A DNA stretch of 64,000 bases from Neisseria animaloris (GCF_900637855.1 NZ_LR134440.1:558001-622000); one strand, 5' to 3'. Shown: positions 54,138 through 63,468, counted from the stretch's first letter. Translations and numbers: made by a program. Notes: generated by a model from the letters alone, not told the origin.

Positions 54138-54512
54138 CTACCGATAAATAAACCGTTCTCCCAAATATTCTTCCAGCACGGACACATGCGAACGGACAGG
54201 ATGCTTCACGGCGGTCAACAGCAATACCGCGCGGCTTCCAGCCGCCAATGTTTTCAGACGGCCTATCGCTTGTTGCTGCCTTTCTCCTTGCAATTCCCCG
54301 ACATAGCGTACGGCAAACTCTTCAAAATGCTGCTCGGGGTTTTCGTGATACCAACGGCGCAGTGGCGTGCTCGGCGTAAGGTCTTTCAACCATTCCACCG
54401 CAGCCATTTTTTCTTTGGCAATTCCGCGCGGATAAAGGCGGTCGATAAATACGGCCGTCTGAAAATCTTGCCGTTCCGGTTGGTAATCGTAAATTCTTTG
54501 CACGACAAACAT
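54138..54512 (-). CDS. DUF488 family protein
   Basis: 124 residues. DUF488 signature: FIDRLYPRGIAKEK (about 22-35, normally VDRLWPRGxxKE), WLKDLTPSTPLRRWYHENPEQHFEEFAVRY and a C-terminal VLLLTAVKHP...HVSVLEEYL. The family is widespread, of unknown function, and often has a cysteine-lacking rhodanese-like fold. The next gene upstream on this strand is bioD, four bases away, so they are co-transcribed. Confidence 0.85.
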   Translation of the reverse strand: MFVVQRIYDYQPERQDFQTAVFIDRLYPRGIAKEKMAAVEWLKDLTPSTPLRRWYHENPEQHFEEFAVRYVGELQGERQQQAIGRLKTLAAGSRAVLLLTAVKHPVRSHVSVLEEYLGERFIYR

Positions 54513-54516
54513 GGTT

Positions 54517-55191
54517 TCAGACGGCCTCCAACGGTTTTACATCCAGATAACGTGCCGCCTCTTCAGCCCCACCGTCCGGCAAATACGGCATCACACCGAG
54601 CAGAGGCGCGGGAATGCGCTGCTTCAAAGCGGCCAAATAATCATCCAAACGATGCGGCTGTGCGCTGATACAGTTGGCAATCCATCCCACCAAAGGCAGC
54701 CCGGCCTGCTTAACGGCTTGCACCGTCAAAAGCGCATGGTTGATGCAGCCGAGTTTCATGCCCACCACTAAGATAACAGGCAATTTTTCTGCCGCCACCC
54801 AATCGGCAAAATCAGCTCCGCCGCTCAACGGTGTAAACCAACCTCCGGCTCCTTCCGTCAAAATAAAATCGCCTTTTTCTTTAACCGCTTGCAGCCCGCG
54901 GCTCAATACTTGCATCTCTATCTTTCTGCCCTCGTCCGCCGCGGCAAGATGCGGAGCGGTGGCTTCGGCAAAGGTATAACGATTATGCATGTGATACGGC
55001 AACTTCACGGCGGAAGCGGCTTGCAGAGCCAATACGTCGGCATTGTATCCTTCGGCATCCGCTTCCGAAGCCACCGGCTTGAATCCGATACTGCGGTACC
55101 CCGCCCGCGATGCGGCATGCAGCAAGGCGGCGGTGCAGAACGTTTTGCCCACTTCGGTGTCGGTGCCGGTAACGAAACAAACGGTTTTCAT
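54517..55191 (-). CDS. bioD: dethiobiotin synthetase
   Basis: Closes the ureido ring in biotin synthesis with CO2 and ATP. 224 residues from ATG 55191; longer frames translate DUS copies. P-loop FVTGTDTEVGKTFCTAALL (about 5-23), the TEGAGGWFTPL motif (about 112-122) and the VVGMKLGCINHALLT segment (about 140-154) are diagnostic. No other bio genes are near. Forms an operon with the DUF488 gene. Confidence 0.95.
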   Translation of the reverse strand: MKTVCFVTGTDTEVGKTFCTAALLHAASRAGYRSIGFKPVASEADAEGYNADVLALQAASAVKLPYHMHNRYTFAEATAPHLAAADEGRKIEMQVLSRGLQAVKEKGDFILTEGAGGWFTPLSGGADFADWVAAEKLPVILVVGMKLGCINHALLTVQAVKQAGLPLVGWIANCISAQPHRLDDYLAALKQRIPAPLLGVMPYLPDGGAEEAARYLDVKPLEAV

Positions 55192-55273
55192 GTTTTCAGA
55201 CGGCCTTTTCAAATATTCATCCTCACTCATCGGCAACATTATATCGCCATGCAAAACAATACGGCTCACAGGC

Positions 55274-55329
55274 TTTTCAGACGGCCTCATACAAAACGGC
55301 CCGAGCAATACACTCAGGCCGTCTGAAAA
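55274..55329 (-). repeat. outward-facing DUS pair between the symporter gene and bioD
   Basis: Two intact copies, tail to tail, with a 28-base centre. They can fold into a stem and may terminate the symporter gene read from the right. Confidence 0.5.
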
Positions 55330-55353
55330 ACCTTTGCAGCAAAACGGTAAAGA

Positions 55354-56730
55354 TTAAGGCAGTTCGCCGCTTCTGCGCTTGGCTTTGAAATCCTGCGTTT
55401 CGCTGACGATAATCTTCGACAGCAGAATCAGGGCAATCAAGTTCGGAATCGCCATCAGACCGTTGAACGTATCTGCCGCCAGCCAAACCAAATCAAGGCT
55501 CACCACCGTACCCAACATCACGGTAGCCACATAAAACACCCGGTATAAATTTGCGAAACTGTCGCCGAACACATAGGCCGCACATTTTTCGCCGTAGTAA
55601 CACCACCCCAAGATAGTGGAATACGCGAAGAAAATCAAACCGATGGTAACAATCCAACCGCCGGGGCCGGGCAAAAGCCGGTTAAAAGTCGTGGTCGTCA
55701 ACGCCGCACCTGAAATTTCGGGTTTCACAAACCCGCCGTCAGCACCGAGCAACCCCATTACCAACACAATACCGGTAATCGAACACACCACGATGGTATC
55801 CAGAAACGTGCCGGTCATAGAAACCAGTGCCTGACGCACGGGATGGTCGGTTTTGGCTGCCGCCGCCGCAATCGGAGCCGAACCCATACCGGCTTCGTTT
55901 GAAAACACGCCGCGCGCCACACCGTAACGGATAACGCTGCCGATCGCACCGCCGGCCACGGCCTGCCCGGTAAAAGCATCGGTCAGAATCAGCTGGATAG
56001 CGGGTGCGACCAGAGACAGGTTAAGCAAGATAATGCCCAAGCCGCCCAACACATAAAGCACCGCCATCACGGGCACGATAAACGAAGAGGCGGTCGCAAT
56101 GCTGCGGATACCTCCCAACACCACAATCGCAGTAAGAATCGTCAAAACAATGCCGGTATAAACAGGATCGACATTGAAACTGATATGAATCGCCTGCGCT
56201 ACCGAGTTCGACTGCACCGAACTGCCGATACCGAACGAAGCCACCGTACCGAAAAAAGCGAAAGCATAAGCCAGCCATTTCCATTTGCGGCCCAAACCGC
56301 GTTCAATGTAATACATCGGGCCGCCGGACATTTCACCCTTTCTGTTGACGGTACGGTATTTCACCGCCAATACGCCTTCGCCGTATTTGGTCGCCATACC
56401 GAAAATAGCAGTAATCCACATCCAGAATACCGCTCCCGGGCCACCCGCCACAACCGCCGTAGCAACGCCGGCGATATTACCCGTGCCGATGGTAGCCGAA
56501 AGCGCGGTCATCAACGCGCCGAAATGCGAAATATCGCCATCGTGATCGCTACCGTCTTCCTTTTTCGTATGCGGCCTGAACGCTTGCTTCAAAGCATAGC
56601 CCAACATACTGAATTGCAAGCCTTTCAACATGAACGTCAGCAGCACGCCCGTGCCGACCAGCAATATCAGCATCACCGGTCCCCAAACCCAACTGCCGAC
56701 GGTGTCGAAAAAATTCTTCAATACATCCAT
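55354..56730 (-). CDS. alanine/glycine:cation symporter (AGCS family)
   Basis: 458 residues from ATG 56730, which has GAGGAG ten bases upstream; a frame of 59 further codons has no signal. About ten to eleven membrane helices. AGCS signatures: GTGNIAGVATAVVAGGPGAVFWMWITA (about 75-100), SGGPMYYIERGLG and EAGMGSAPIAAAAAKTDHPVRQ. Imports alanine or glycine with sodium. No glycine riboswitch is visible upstream. Confidence 0.93.
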   Translation of the reverse strand: MDVLKNFFDTVGSWVWGPVMLILLVGTGVLLTFMLKGLQFSMLGYALKQAFRPHTKKEDGSDHDGDISHFGALMTALSATIGTGNIAGVATAVVAGGPGAVFWMWITAIFGMATKYGEGVLAVKYRTVNRKGEMSGGPMYYIERGLGRKWKWLAYAFAFFGTVASFGIGSSVQSNSVAQAIHISFNVDPVYTGIVLTILTAIVVLGGIRSIATASSFIVPVMAVLYVLGGLGIILLNLSLVAPAIQLILTDAFTGQAVAGGAIGSVIRYGVARGVFSNEAGMGSAPIAAAAAKTDHPVRQALVSMTGTFLDTIVVCSITGIVLVMGLLGADGGFVKPEISGAALTTTTFNRLLPGPGGWIVTIGLIFFAYSTILGWCYYGEKCAAYVFGDSFANLYRVFYVATVMLGTVVSLDLVWLAADTFNGLMAIPNLIALILLSKIIVSETQDFKAKRRSGELP

Positions 56731-57095
56731 ACACTCACTCCTCAATATTGGCATTATTCTGATTGACGGCATTTCAGCATAAGGAGTTAAGAAATGCAAG
56801 CTGGGGTTAATCTGCTTTAATCGGTGATTATTTTGCCCGTCGGCATTTTCCGAAACCAGCCGATAACGGAAAAAAACACGTAGAAACCGCTGTAACGATA
56901 CAAACATACCTTGTATATACCGACAGGCCGTCTGAAAATATAAACTGCACCTCCAACTTAATGAAGGTGCAGTTTACTTGCGAGCCGATATACTGAAAAC
57001 TTCCGGTATCAGCAGCGCGATTCGAATGAATTTAACCGTACTCCGAATTCAAAAAGGAAATGCATATTTTCAGACGGCCTTGCGTTGCCAATCCT
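56731..57095. other. intergenic region with a non-DUS hairpin
   Basis: Holds the symporter leader, a single DUS near 56926-56938, the perfect hairpin 56941-56976, and a second DUS at 57067-57080. No gene supported. Confidence 0.5.
56941..56976. repeat. perfect 12-bp non-DUS inverted repeat
   Basis: TAAACTGCACCT (56941-56952) and its exact complement (56965-56976) flank twelve bases. It has no T run on either side. It could be the end of a decayed insertion sequence, a miniature repeat, or a hairpin; I cannot assign it to a known family. Confidence 0.5.
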
Positions 57096-57446
57096 TTATT
57101 TAGCAAAAATCTCTTCGTAAGAGGCCGTCTGAAAACCGGCATAATACCGCCCGTTGCAGTTCAAAACAGGGCGTTTGATCAAACTCGGCTGTGCAACCAT
57201 CAACTCCACGGCACCTTCCTGAGTATCGGCCAGTGCCTGCTCTTCAGCGGTAAGTTTGCGCCAAGTGGTGCCGCGTTTGTTCAGCAGTGTTTCCAGCGGA
57301 ATATCCCTCAGCCAGCTTTGAACCAATCTTTCATCGGGCGGCGTTTTTTTGAAATCGACAAATTCGGCAACAATACCGTTTTCCGCCAACCAAGCACGGG
57401 CTTTTTTAACAGTGTCGCAGTTTGGAATACCATAAATAATCGTCAT
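57096..57446 (-). CDS. ArsC/YffB-family thioredoxin-fold reductase
   Basis: 116 residues from ATG 57446. ArsC-like fold with a single N-terminal cysteine: MTIIYGIPNCDTVKKARAWL (Cys10). The LLNKRGTTWRKL segment (about 63-74) and IKRPVLNCNGRYYAGF (about 94-109) match YffB, a glutathione-dependent relative of arsenate reductase without proven arsenate activity. An intact DUS overlaps its 3' end (FQTAS in frame). Confidence 0.9.
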   Translation of the reverse strand: MTIIYGIPNCDTVKKARAWLAENGIVAEFVDFKKTPPDERLVQSWLRDIPLETLLNKRGTTWRKLTAEEQALADTQEGAVELMVAQPSLIKRPVLNCNGRYYAGFQTASYEEIFAK

Positions 57447-57562
57447 CGGATTCACTTCAATATATTTTTAGACGGCCTGTATTGTACGGATACCGGAAGG
57501 GTTTGTCATGAAGCATGAAAAGGGCTATGCTAGCAGCCGTTCCCTACATCTTGGAGATACGC

Positions 57563-58216
57563 ATGAATAAACTTACCCTAACCGCAGCCGCCTTGCTGTT
57601 GGCTGCCTGTTCCAACGGCAACAATGCCGATAAAACAACCTTCGAAAAAACCATCAACCGCTATGCATCAGGCAACAGCGTTTGCCTGCCCATTGCCTTG
57701 AGCGTACAAAACCACAACGGTATCAATATCATATCAACCGACACCGTTTTAGGAGAACCCGTTATCAAAATCGTCGAAAAAAACCTCGACGGTAAAAACG
57801 TTAACGAACAAGCCATCAAACAAATGCAGATTCTCGACAGCGAAGGCCTGTATAAAAAAGGCGAATCCGAAACATTGAACATACTCGGCAGCAAAAACAA
57901 TATTAAAATCCGCGTATACACATTAACCGAAAAAGGCCAAGCCCGCACCCGGCTAACCCCGCAGGGCCCGCGTTTCTGCCTCGGCAAACAAACTGTTAAA
58001 AAAATCAACTGGTTTACCGAACCCGCTCCCTACAACGGCGTGATCATGACCAAAGTATCTTACGAAGCCCGCTTCGAACCGGAACGCTGGGCGGAAAAAC
58101 TATTGAAAGAAAGCGGCAAAGACTGGGCACATGCAAAACAAGACGTTCACCAAACCGCCACACTGGTTAAAACCAACGACGGCTGGCGCGATATCCGGGA
58201 ATTGAAACAGCCGTAA
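57563..58216 (+). CDS. lipoprotein of unknown function
   Basis: 217 residues from ATG 57563, with TTGGAGA upstream. Lipobox L-A-A-C with Cys16. The mature domain is alpha/beta, with two further cysteines (about 48 and 149) and a WFTEPAPYNGVIMTKVSYEARF stretch. No known domain recognised. It lies alone between the ArsC-like gene and a cytochrome b gene. Probably an outer-membrane or periplasmic lipoprotein specific to Neisseriaceae. Confidence 0.8.
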   Translation: MNKLTLTAAALLLAACSNGNNADKTTFEKTINRYASGNSVCLPIALSVQNHNGINIISTDTVLGEPVIKIVEKNLDGKNVNEQAIKQMQILDSEGLYKKGESETLNILGSKNNIKIRVYTLTEKGQARTRLTPQGPRFCLGKQTVKKINWFTEPAPYNGVIMTKVSYEARFEPERWAEKLLKESGKDWAHAKQDVHQTATLVKTNDGWRDIRELKQP

Positions 58217-58240
58217 ACACACTGTTTGGCCAACAAATAA

Positions 58241-58279
58241 AGGCCGTCTGAAAAAGCTGTTTGGCATTTCAGACGGCCT
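58241..58279. terminator. DUS terminator between lipoprotein and cytochrome b genes
   Basis: Inverted DUS with 13-base loop between convergent gene ends. Confidence 0.75.
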
Positions 58280-58306
58280 ATTATATTCTTTTAAAATTTC
58301 AAACTG

Positions 58307-58966
58307 TTAAGATAAACCCAACACCAGCCACACCACTGCCGCAGCCACCGCAACGGCGGCGATAAATTTACCGGCACCGGCAAATTTCAGCACGGGCAGT
58401 TTGCCTTCGAGATATTTATAACCGGTGATCATCGGAGTGACAAGGTTGTGTTTCTTCACAAAGCGGTACAGCAAAATCGTGGCAACGTGTACTGCGGCCA
58501 AGCCCAATAATATATTGAAAAAAGTGATATGGATTTTGCGTATTGCACTGCCGGTATCTTCGCTGATTAAAGCGTTCAGATATCCATTGTTGTCGAATGT
58601 GTTTTCGTCGGGCGAGAACAAACCGGTTGTTACCTGAAACAGCACTGCTCCGAGCAAGGCCAGCACCATCAGAGCCCCCAGAGGGTTGTGCCCGGGTTGT
58701 TCGTTTTCGGTAATTTCGCCGCGGATATAGCGTTTAATTTGTGCAGGGCCACGGACGAAGCCAGAAAACCGTGAGGTATCGCTCCCCCAAAGCCCCCAGC
58801 ACACTCGGAATACGGCCAACCCCAGAATCAACAGCCCTACGCGCAAATGCCACAACAACATGTTTCCGCCTGTTTCTGCGCTATACCACATAAAGGCAAT
58901 CGCCAGAACCAGCGTCCAGTGAAATATACGTGTGGGTAAATCCCATACTTTTAATTTTTGCTTCAT
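58307..58966 (-). CDS. cytochrome b561-type membrane protein
   Basis: 219 residues, four to five membrane helices with well placed histidines for b-type haem: FHWTLVLAIAFMWYSAETG (His16), WHLRVGLLILGLAVFRVCWG (His near 39), GHNPLGALMVLALLGAVLF and HVATILLYRF. Family members carry electrons between the quinone pool and periplasmic partners such as cytochrome c. A soluble c-type partner is not adjacent. Confidence 0.88.
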   Translation of the reverse strand: MKQKLKVWDLPTRIFHWTLVLAIAFMWYSAETGGNMLLWHLRVGLLILGLAVFRVCWGLWGSDTSRFSGFVRGPAQIKRYIRGEITENEQPGHNPLGALMVLALLGAVLFQVTTGLFSPDENTFDNNGYLNALISEDTGSAIRKIHITFFNILLGLAAVHVATILLYRFVKKHNLVTPMITGYKYLEGKLPVLKFAGAGKFIAAVAVAAAVVWLVLGLS

Positions 58967-59031
58967 ATATTACTTTCATTTATGATGGTTTGTGTCCGGT
59001 TATTGTAACCAATTTGTATTCTGGAATCATT

Positions 59032-59934
59032 ATGTTTTCCGCCGCTTATCAAACTTTGGATTTCGACACGCAGTTTCAGACGGCCTTACGGTTTCCGCAA
59101 GTATTCAGCCTCCGCGACGAAAACAGCCATAAGGGTACGCACGGCACGCTGGGCATTATCGGCGGGGCCACAGGTATGAGCGGTGCGGTTGTTCTGGCAG
59201 CAACGGCGGCCGTTTATACCGGCTGCGGCAAAGTGTGGGCGGGTTTTAATCAACCCGCCCTGCCTTTACCTGTTATTCCCGAACGCCCTGAAATTATGCT
59301 TGCCACCGCGCCGATATTGCAGCAACGCGATGATGTCAGTGCATGGGTAATCGGTTGCGGTTTGGGTTTGGACGCAAATGCACTTACTACTCTGCACACC
59401 GGATTAACCGCGCATACCGAAACCCCTCTGCTGCTTGATGCCGATGCACTTACCTTATTGGCCCGTCATCCCGAATCAGCAGAAAAAGCGAAACAACGCC
59501 GCGCTTTGGTGCTCACGCCCCATCCTGCCGAGGCCGCCCGTATGCTCGGTATTTCTACTGCCGAAGTGCAAGCCGACCGCCCTGCTGCCGCACACCGCAT
59601 CAGCAGCAATTTCAACGCCTATACTGTACTGAAAGGCCGTCAAACGCTGGTATGCAACCCCTACGGCAATCTTTACACCAACCATAGCGGCAACGCAGGC
59701 TTGGCTACCGCAGGCAGCGGCGACGTATTAAGCGGCATCATCGGCAGCCTGCTGGCTCAAGGTATCGACACGGAGCAAGCGGTATGCGGCGGCGTATGGC
59801 TGCATGGTGCGGCAGCAGATGTATTGAGAGATTCGGAAATCGGTGAAATCGGTATGCTGTCCGGCGAAATCGCTCCTGCCGCCCGCTGGTTGCGCAACCG
59901 TATTATCGCGGCTTTGCAGATAACCGCCTCATAG
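59032..59934 (+). CDS. nnrD: ADP-dependent NAD(P)H-hydrate dehydratase (YjeF C-terminal domain only)
   Basis: Repairs the S form of NAD(P)HX with ADP. 300 residues from ATG 59032, after TGGAATCAT. Ribokinase-like fold: GTLGIIGGATGMSGAVVLAATAAV (about 37-60), LVLTPHPAEAARML (about 160-173), VLKGRQTLV and GSGDVLSGIIGSLLAQG (about 227-243) with the catalytic Asp. Its epimerase partner nnrE is a separate gene at 24110-24736. Confidence 0.95.
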   Translation: MFSAAYQTLDFDTQFQTALRFPQVFSLRDENSHKGTHGTLGIIGGATGMSGAVVLAATAAVYTGCGKVWAGFNQPALPLPVIPERPEIMLATAPILQQRDDVSAWVIGCGLGLDANALTTLHTGLTAHTETPLLLDADALTLLARHPESAEKAKQRRALVLTPHPAEAARMLGISTAEVQADRPAAAHRISSNFNAYTVLKGRQTLVCNPYGNLYTNHSGNAGLATAGSGDVLSGIIGSLLAQGIDTEQAVCGGVWLHGAAADVLRDSEIGEIGMLSGEIAPAARWLRNRIIAALQITAS

Positions 59935-59935
59935 C

Positions 59936-59976
59936 AAAGGCCGTCTGAAAACATTAATCTGTTTCAGACGGCCTTT
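59936..59976. terminator. DUS terminator between nnrD and DUF417 gene
   Basis: AAAGGCCGTCTGAAA and complement with an eleven-base loop. Confidence 0.75.
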
Positions 59977-60070
59977 ATCTTCATACATAATGAAAATATA
60001 CTGGAAATACCACCGGCTGGCGGTATTAACTAAATAATCGCCTTCATAGTAAAAAACGGATAACCTATTT

Positions 60071-60484
60071 TTATGTCGGCTTTTTCAAATCATGTTTCAA
60101 CAGCACCAAACCGGCACCTATTAGCATCACATCTTTGAAAACGAAACCATTAAAACCGAGCTGCAGCAACAGGCTTAAGGTAACAAAGCCGGTAACGACG
60201 ACTAAAATATCTCCTATAATACTCAAACGCGGTTTGAAAAAGCCCAGAAACAAAGAAATATAAGCCACGCCTTCTACAACACCGAGCAGATAGCTGACAC
60301 CATGCGCGCCTAGAAGCGGATAAAGAAAAACCAACCAAGTTTTCGGCAGCATAGCTTCCAAAGCGTCCACTTCAAACTGCATCCATTTGAAAATGCCGTA
60401 AACTAAAAAAACCAGAAACACACCGGCACGAAGAGCAAAAATATCAAAATCCGATTGTCGGAATTTTTGAATCAGTTTTTCCAT
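60071..60484 (-). CDS. DUF417 (YkgB/RclC-like) membrane protein
   Basis: 137 residues, four membrane helices. LRAGVFLVFLVYGIFKWMQFEVDALEAMLPK and GVVEGVAYISLFLGFFKPRLSIIGD, then FVFKDVMLIGAGLVLLKHDLKK match the DUF417 family, whose E. coli member RclC protects against hypochlorous acid. The protein is shorter than RclC: the central loop is missing. No RclA or RclR gene is adjacent. Confidence 0.8.
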   Translation of the reverse strand: MEKLIQKFRQSDFDIFALRAGVFLVFLVYGIFKWMQFEVDALEAMLPKTWLVFLYPLLGAHGVSYLLGVVEGVAYISLFLGFFKPRLSIIGDILVVVTGFVTLSLLLQLGFNGFVFKDVMLIGAGLVLLKHDLKKPT

Positions 60485-60890
60485 TTAATTACCTAATCGT
60501 CTGTTGAAAAATCTACATACAGAAATGGACGTACCTTTCCGTTAAAACTTACATAAATGTCGCCCCCTTTTTCAGACAGCCGGAAACAAATCCCGTTCAA
60601 AAAATAAAAGAGCCGTTTGAAAACAAATATTTCAGACGGCCCCCATCTCCACTCAATAACGGCAATCTGCATCAAACCGGCAAGGCAGCAGAACTTTCAC
60701 TACCGTCAGCACTCTTTAACACGTACACATCGTAAATATTGAAACAAATATTTACTTACAGATTCAGAAAAATATAAAGCCATACTCACTAGAAATATTT
60801 TTACCGATCCACCTTATTCATGCATACAAAGGAAAAAACACCCTTTGCCGCTAAATTTAACTTTATTATTTTTCACAAAATGGAGAATGG
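60485..60890. other. intergenic region upstream of the RTX gene
   Basis: Contains a degenerate inverted DUS (60612-60640, left arm GCCGTTTGAA) and the palindrome at 60732-60755. The stretch is AT-rich and should hold the RTX gene promoter. A 60-residue minus-strand frame (60675-60493) crosses the DUS and is not supported. Confidence 0.45.
60732..60755. promoter_or_regulatory. perfect 9-bp palindrome upstream of the RTX gene
   Basis: GTAAATATT, six bases, AATATTTAC. Symmetric and about 135 bases ahead of the RTX start; a candidate operator. Regulator unknown. Confidence 0.4.
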
Positions 60891-62627
60891 ATGATGAGTA
60901 TAAAACAATGGTTGGGAATCAATGGTGCCGAAAGCCGCGACATTGACAATAAAGAATTCAAATCCAATAACGGGATGCTTAAACTTACCGGTCAAGTTTC
61001 CTCGGAAACCGACAGAATCGAAATTCACGTTTACAGCCCTGAAAGAGATAAAAACAACAAAATATTCGAACAACATTCTCAAGTATCGCCCAACAACATT
61101 AATAAAGACGGCACTTTTTCAGCAGAATTGAACATTCCGTCATCAATCAGCGGCAACGTCCGTGCCGAATTAAAAACATTCGATAAACAAGGTAACGTAA
61201 CCACGACGGAAATGACAGGATATTTGGACGGAAACAATCAGAAAATCGATATTATTTCCGACAGCGGCGTTATCAAAGACAATGAAAACGCATGGCACAG
61301 CTATTCCAACAATTTGGAAATCAAAGGACAAGTGGAACCGGGCAGTAAAGTGGTCCGCATCAGCACAGGCTATGAAAAACCCGGCCACAATATGAAAAAC
61401 ATCACACAATCAATTGATGAAGACGGCAACTTTTCCTACAAGCTCGACAACCTTCCTCCCGGCAACCATGTTATCAACGTAGCTTCCATCGATGCCGACG
61501 GCAATCTTGCATCAGAGCTGTTTCACATCAGTGTCGGCCGCAAACCCGGCGGTGTGATTATGATTGATGAAGATGAAAATGTTTGGACCGTCAAAGGCAA
61601 AGAAATTACCGGTTCTCTATTCGATAACCTACATCCCGATTCCCGCGCCGCTTCGCCGCGCATCACTTCTTTTTCCGTGGCAGGAAAACATGCCCGTGTT
61701 GGAGAATCGATAGACATCGATGATGTGGGCACCATCAAAATTGAAAACGACCGCTATACATTCACCCCTCTTGCCGATTTCACCGGACGTGTCCCCGATA
61801 TTGTTTACTATTCTACCACCCAGCTTGCTCCCGGTATCCGTCGCTCCTTTCCGCGAGAGCCGGATTATGATGACTCCGTATTATCTATCCGCGTAAACGA
61901 TACCGCCGGCAATCCTTACGAATACAGATTGGAAACAGGCAACAACGCCCGCGGAGAGAATGCCGAGCTGCAAGGCAATATGGGTAAAGATGTTTTAATC
62001 GGCGATATGCGCAATAGTGCCGAATTGGAAATCAACGGTGAAAAAATAATCTATACCGTTAAAGCTACCCACGATACTCTGGAAGGCAATAACGGCAACG
62101 ATATTTTATTCGGCGACAACATCAGCACGTTTGGGCTGGGTTTCAAAGCGGAAGACGGCAGCGATGCCTTCCACGCCTTGAAAAGCTATGTCGGCGAACA
62201 TCTCGGCAGTACAAACGACCATGCCGTACGTTATTTCATTGAAGAAAACTGGTCGCGACTGCTCGACCACAGCAGCAACGGCGGTAACGATACCCTGCTT
62301 GGCGAAGCGGGCAACGACATATTGATCGGCGGAGCCGGCGACGACTATTTATTCGGCGGTGCGGGAAAAGACAGTTACGTGTTCGTTACCAACAGCGACA
62401 GCGGCCACGATACTATCGTCAACTTCAATTTCGACCAAGACAAATTGGTGTTTACCGAACTGCTGGATAAAAAACGGCACTTTCTGGAATGGGATCAGGA
62501 AGAGCATGTTTTATCTTTCCGCGGTATGAAAGACGGCCAAACTTATCACAATTCGATAAAATTCGAAGGTATCAAATCCGATGTTACTTTGGATGATATT
62601 TTAAAAGTTCAGGAAGTCTTAGGTTGA
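60891..62627 (+). CDS. RTX-type secreted protein with Ig-like and cadherin-like domains
   Basis: 578 residues with GGAG five bases before the ATG (a second ATG follows at once). No N-terminal signal peptide. Two Ig-like domains (about 28-120 and 125-220, both with a DGxFSxxLxxLPxGxH strand), a cadherin-like domain (about 225-345), then RTX nonapeptide repeats: GNNGNDILFGDN (about 401) and GGNDTLLGEAGNDILIGGAGDDYLFGG-type calcium loops (about 464-495), and a C-terminal region ending LKVQEVLG. This is a type I secretion substrate, probably an adhesin or matrix protein. No secretion genes are in the window. Confidence 0.85.
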   Translation: MMSIKQWLGINGAESRDIDNKEFKSNNGMLKLTGQVSSETDRIEIHVYSPERDKNNKIFEQHSQVSPNNINKDGTFSAELNIPSSISGNVRAELKTFDKQGNVTTTEMTGYLDGNNQKIDIISDSGVIKDNENAWHSYSNNLEIKGQVEPGSKVVRISTGYEKPGHNMKNITQSIDEDGNFSYKLDNLPPGNHVINVASIDADGNLASELFHISVGRKPGGVIMIDEDENVWTVKGKEITGSLFDNLHPDSRAASPRITSFSVAGKHARVGESIDIDDVGTIKIENDRYTFTPLADFTGRVPDIVYYSTTQLAPGIRRSFPREPDYDDSVLSIRVNDTAGNPYEYRLETGNNARGENAELQGNMGKDVLIGDMRNSAELEINGEKIIYTVKATHDTLEGNNGNDILFGDNISTFGLGFKAEDGSDAFHALKSYVGEHLGSTNDHAVRYFIEENWSRLLDHSSNGGNDTLLGEAGNDILIGGAGDDYLFGGAGKDSYVFVTNSDSGHDTIVNFNFDQDKLVFTELLDKKRHFLEWDQEEHVLSFRGMKDGQTYHNSIKFEGIKSDVTLDDILKVQEVLG

Positions 62628-62666
62628 TAAACGGCTTTCGCGGTTTGCTGCTGCGATACCGAATTA

Positions 62667-62705
62667 AAGAGGCCGTCTGAAAACAAATATTTCAGACGGC
62701 CTCTT
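62667..62705. terminator. DUS terminator between the RTX and SEC-C genes
   Basis: AAGAGGCCGTCTGAAA and complement with a seven-base loop between convergent gene ends. Confidence 0.8.
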
Positions 62706-62712
62706 ATGTTTT

Positions 62713-63399
62713 TCAAATCAACCGGCTGCCATCGGCGGCACCTTTACCGCAGCAAGTCTTATACTTCTTACCGCTCCCGCACGTACACGGATCGTTGCGG
62801 CCTATTTTTTCACTTTCGCGGCGTATGGTTTTCGGTTTATTAATCACACTTTGCCAGTAGTGATAAATATCCAACAACACATGCGGCAGTTCGGATTCGA
62901 GCTGGGTCAGCTCCCTATTGGTAAGGTGTAGTACCATTTCGCCGTTTTCGTCTTCGTCGTAAATGCCACCCAACGCCATAATCGGGTAAAACAAATCTTC
63001 AAATTCTTCATCGTCGATGGTTTCAAACCAATCGGTAGGCACAACATCAAGCGCATAAAGGTAGGCATTACACCAAGTATGGAAATCGGGATGCTCCGCC
63101 GCATCTTCATACAGCCATAAATCAGGCAGCATTTTTTCTTGAAACTTCATACGCATGTCCAACACCATACTCATCACCAGCGATTCGATTTCATCGCATT
63201 CTTCTTGGCTGAACAGGCTTTCATCACCGACGACTTCCGGCAGCCATTCGGATGTATTCAAATCGTCAGGGCCGGAAAGCAGTGCCATCATGTATGCCTG
63301 CACTTCGTCGCAACGCATGGTATTGGCGGTTTCCGCTTTGGCATCAAGCAACTCGGACAGCCTTTGCAGAGAGGCTTCATCAAACGGTCGCAATTGCAT
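62713..63399 (-). CDS. UPF0149/YecA-family protein with C-terminal SEC-C motif
   Basis: 228 residues. N-terminal UPF0149 helical domain (about 1-180, with the acidic YAEDDE-like stretch and [15 protein letters not shown]) and a C-terminal SEC-C zinc motif [16 protein letters not shown] (about 207-222), as in YecA and the SecA tail. E. coli YecA binds ribosomes and SecA. It lacks other catalytic motifs. Neighbour of a TrmH-type methyltransferase on the same strand. Confidence 0.88.
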   Translation of the reverse strand: MQLRPFDEASLQRLSELLDAKAETANTMRCDEVQAYMMALLSGPDDLNTSEWLPEVVGDESLFSQEECDEIESLVMSMVLDMRMKFQEKMLPDLWLYEDAAEHPDFHTWCNAYLYALDVVPTDWFETIDDEEFEDLFYPIMALGGIYDEDENGEMVLHLTNRELTQLESELPHVLLDIYHYWQSVINKPKTIRRESEKIGRNDPCTCGSGKKYKTCCGKGAADGSRLI

Positions 63400-63468
63400 G
63401 GTTATTCCTTATATTAAGTCTTTTTTGGAAATTCTAATATAAGGCCGTCTGAAAAGAATGATTTTGGG

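Noticed and set aside
56731..56930. Glycine riboswitch ahead of the alanine/glycine symporter
   Set aside because: No tandem glycine-aptamer core motifs are visible in the leader.
60493..60675. 60-codon minus-strand frame upstream of the DUF417 gene
   Set aside because: It crosses a degenerate DUS stem, has no ribosome binding site and no recognisable domain.
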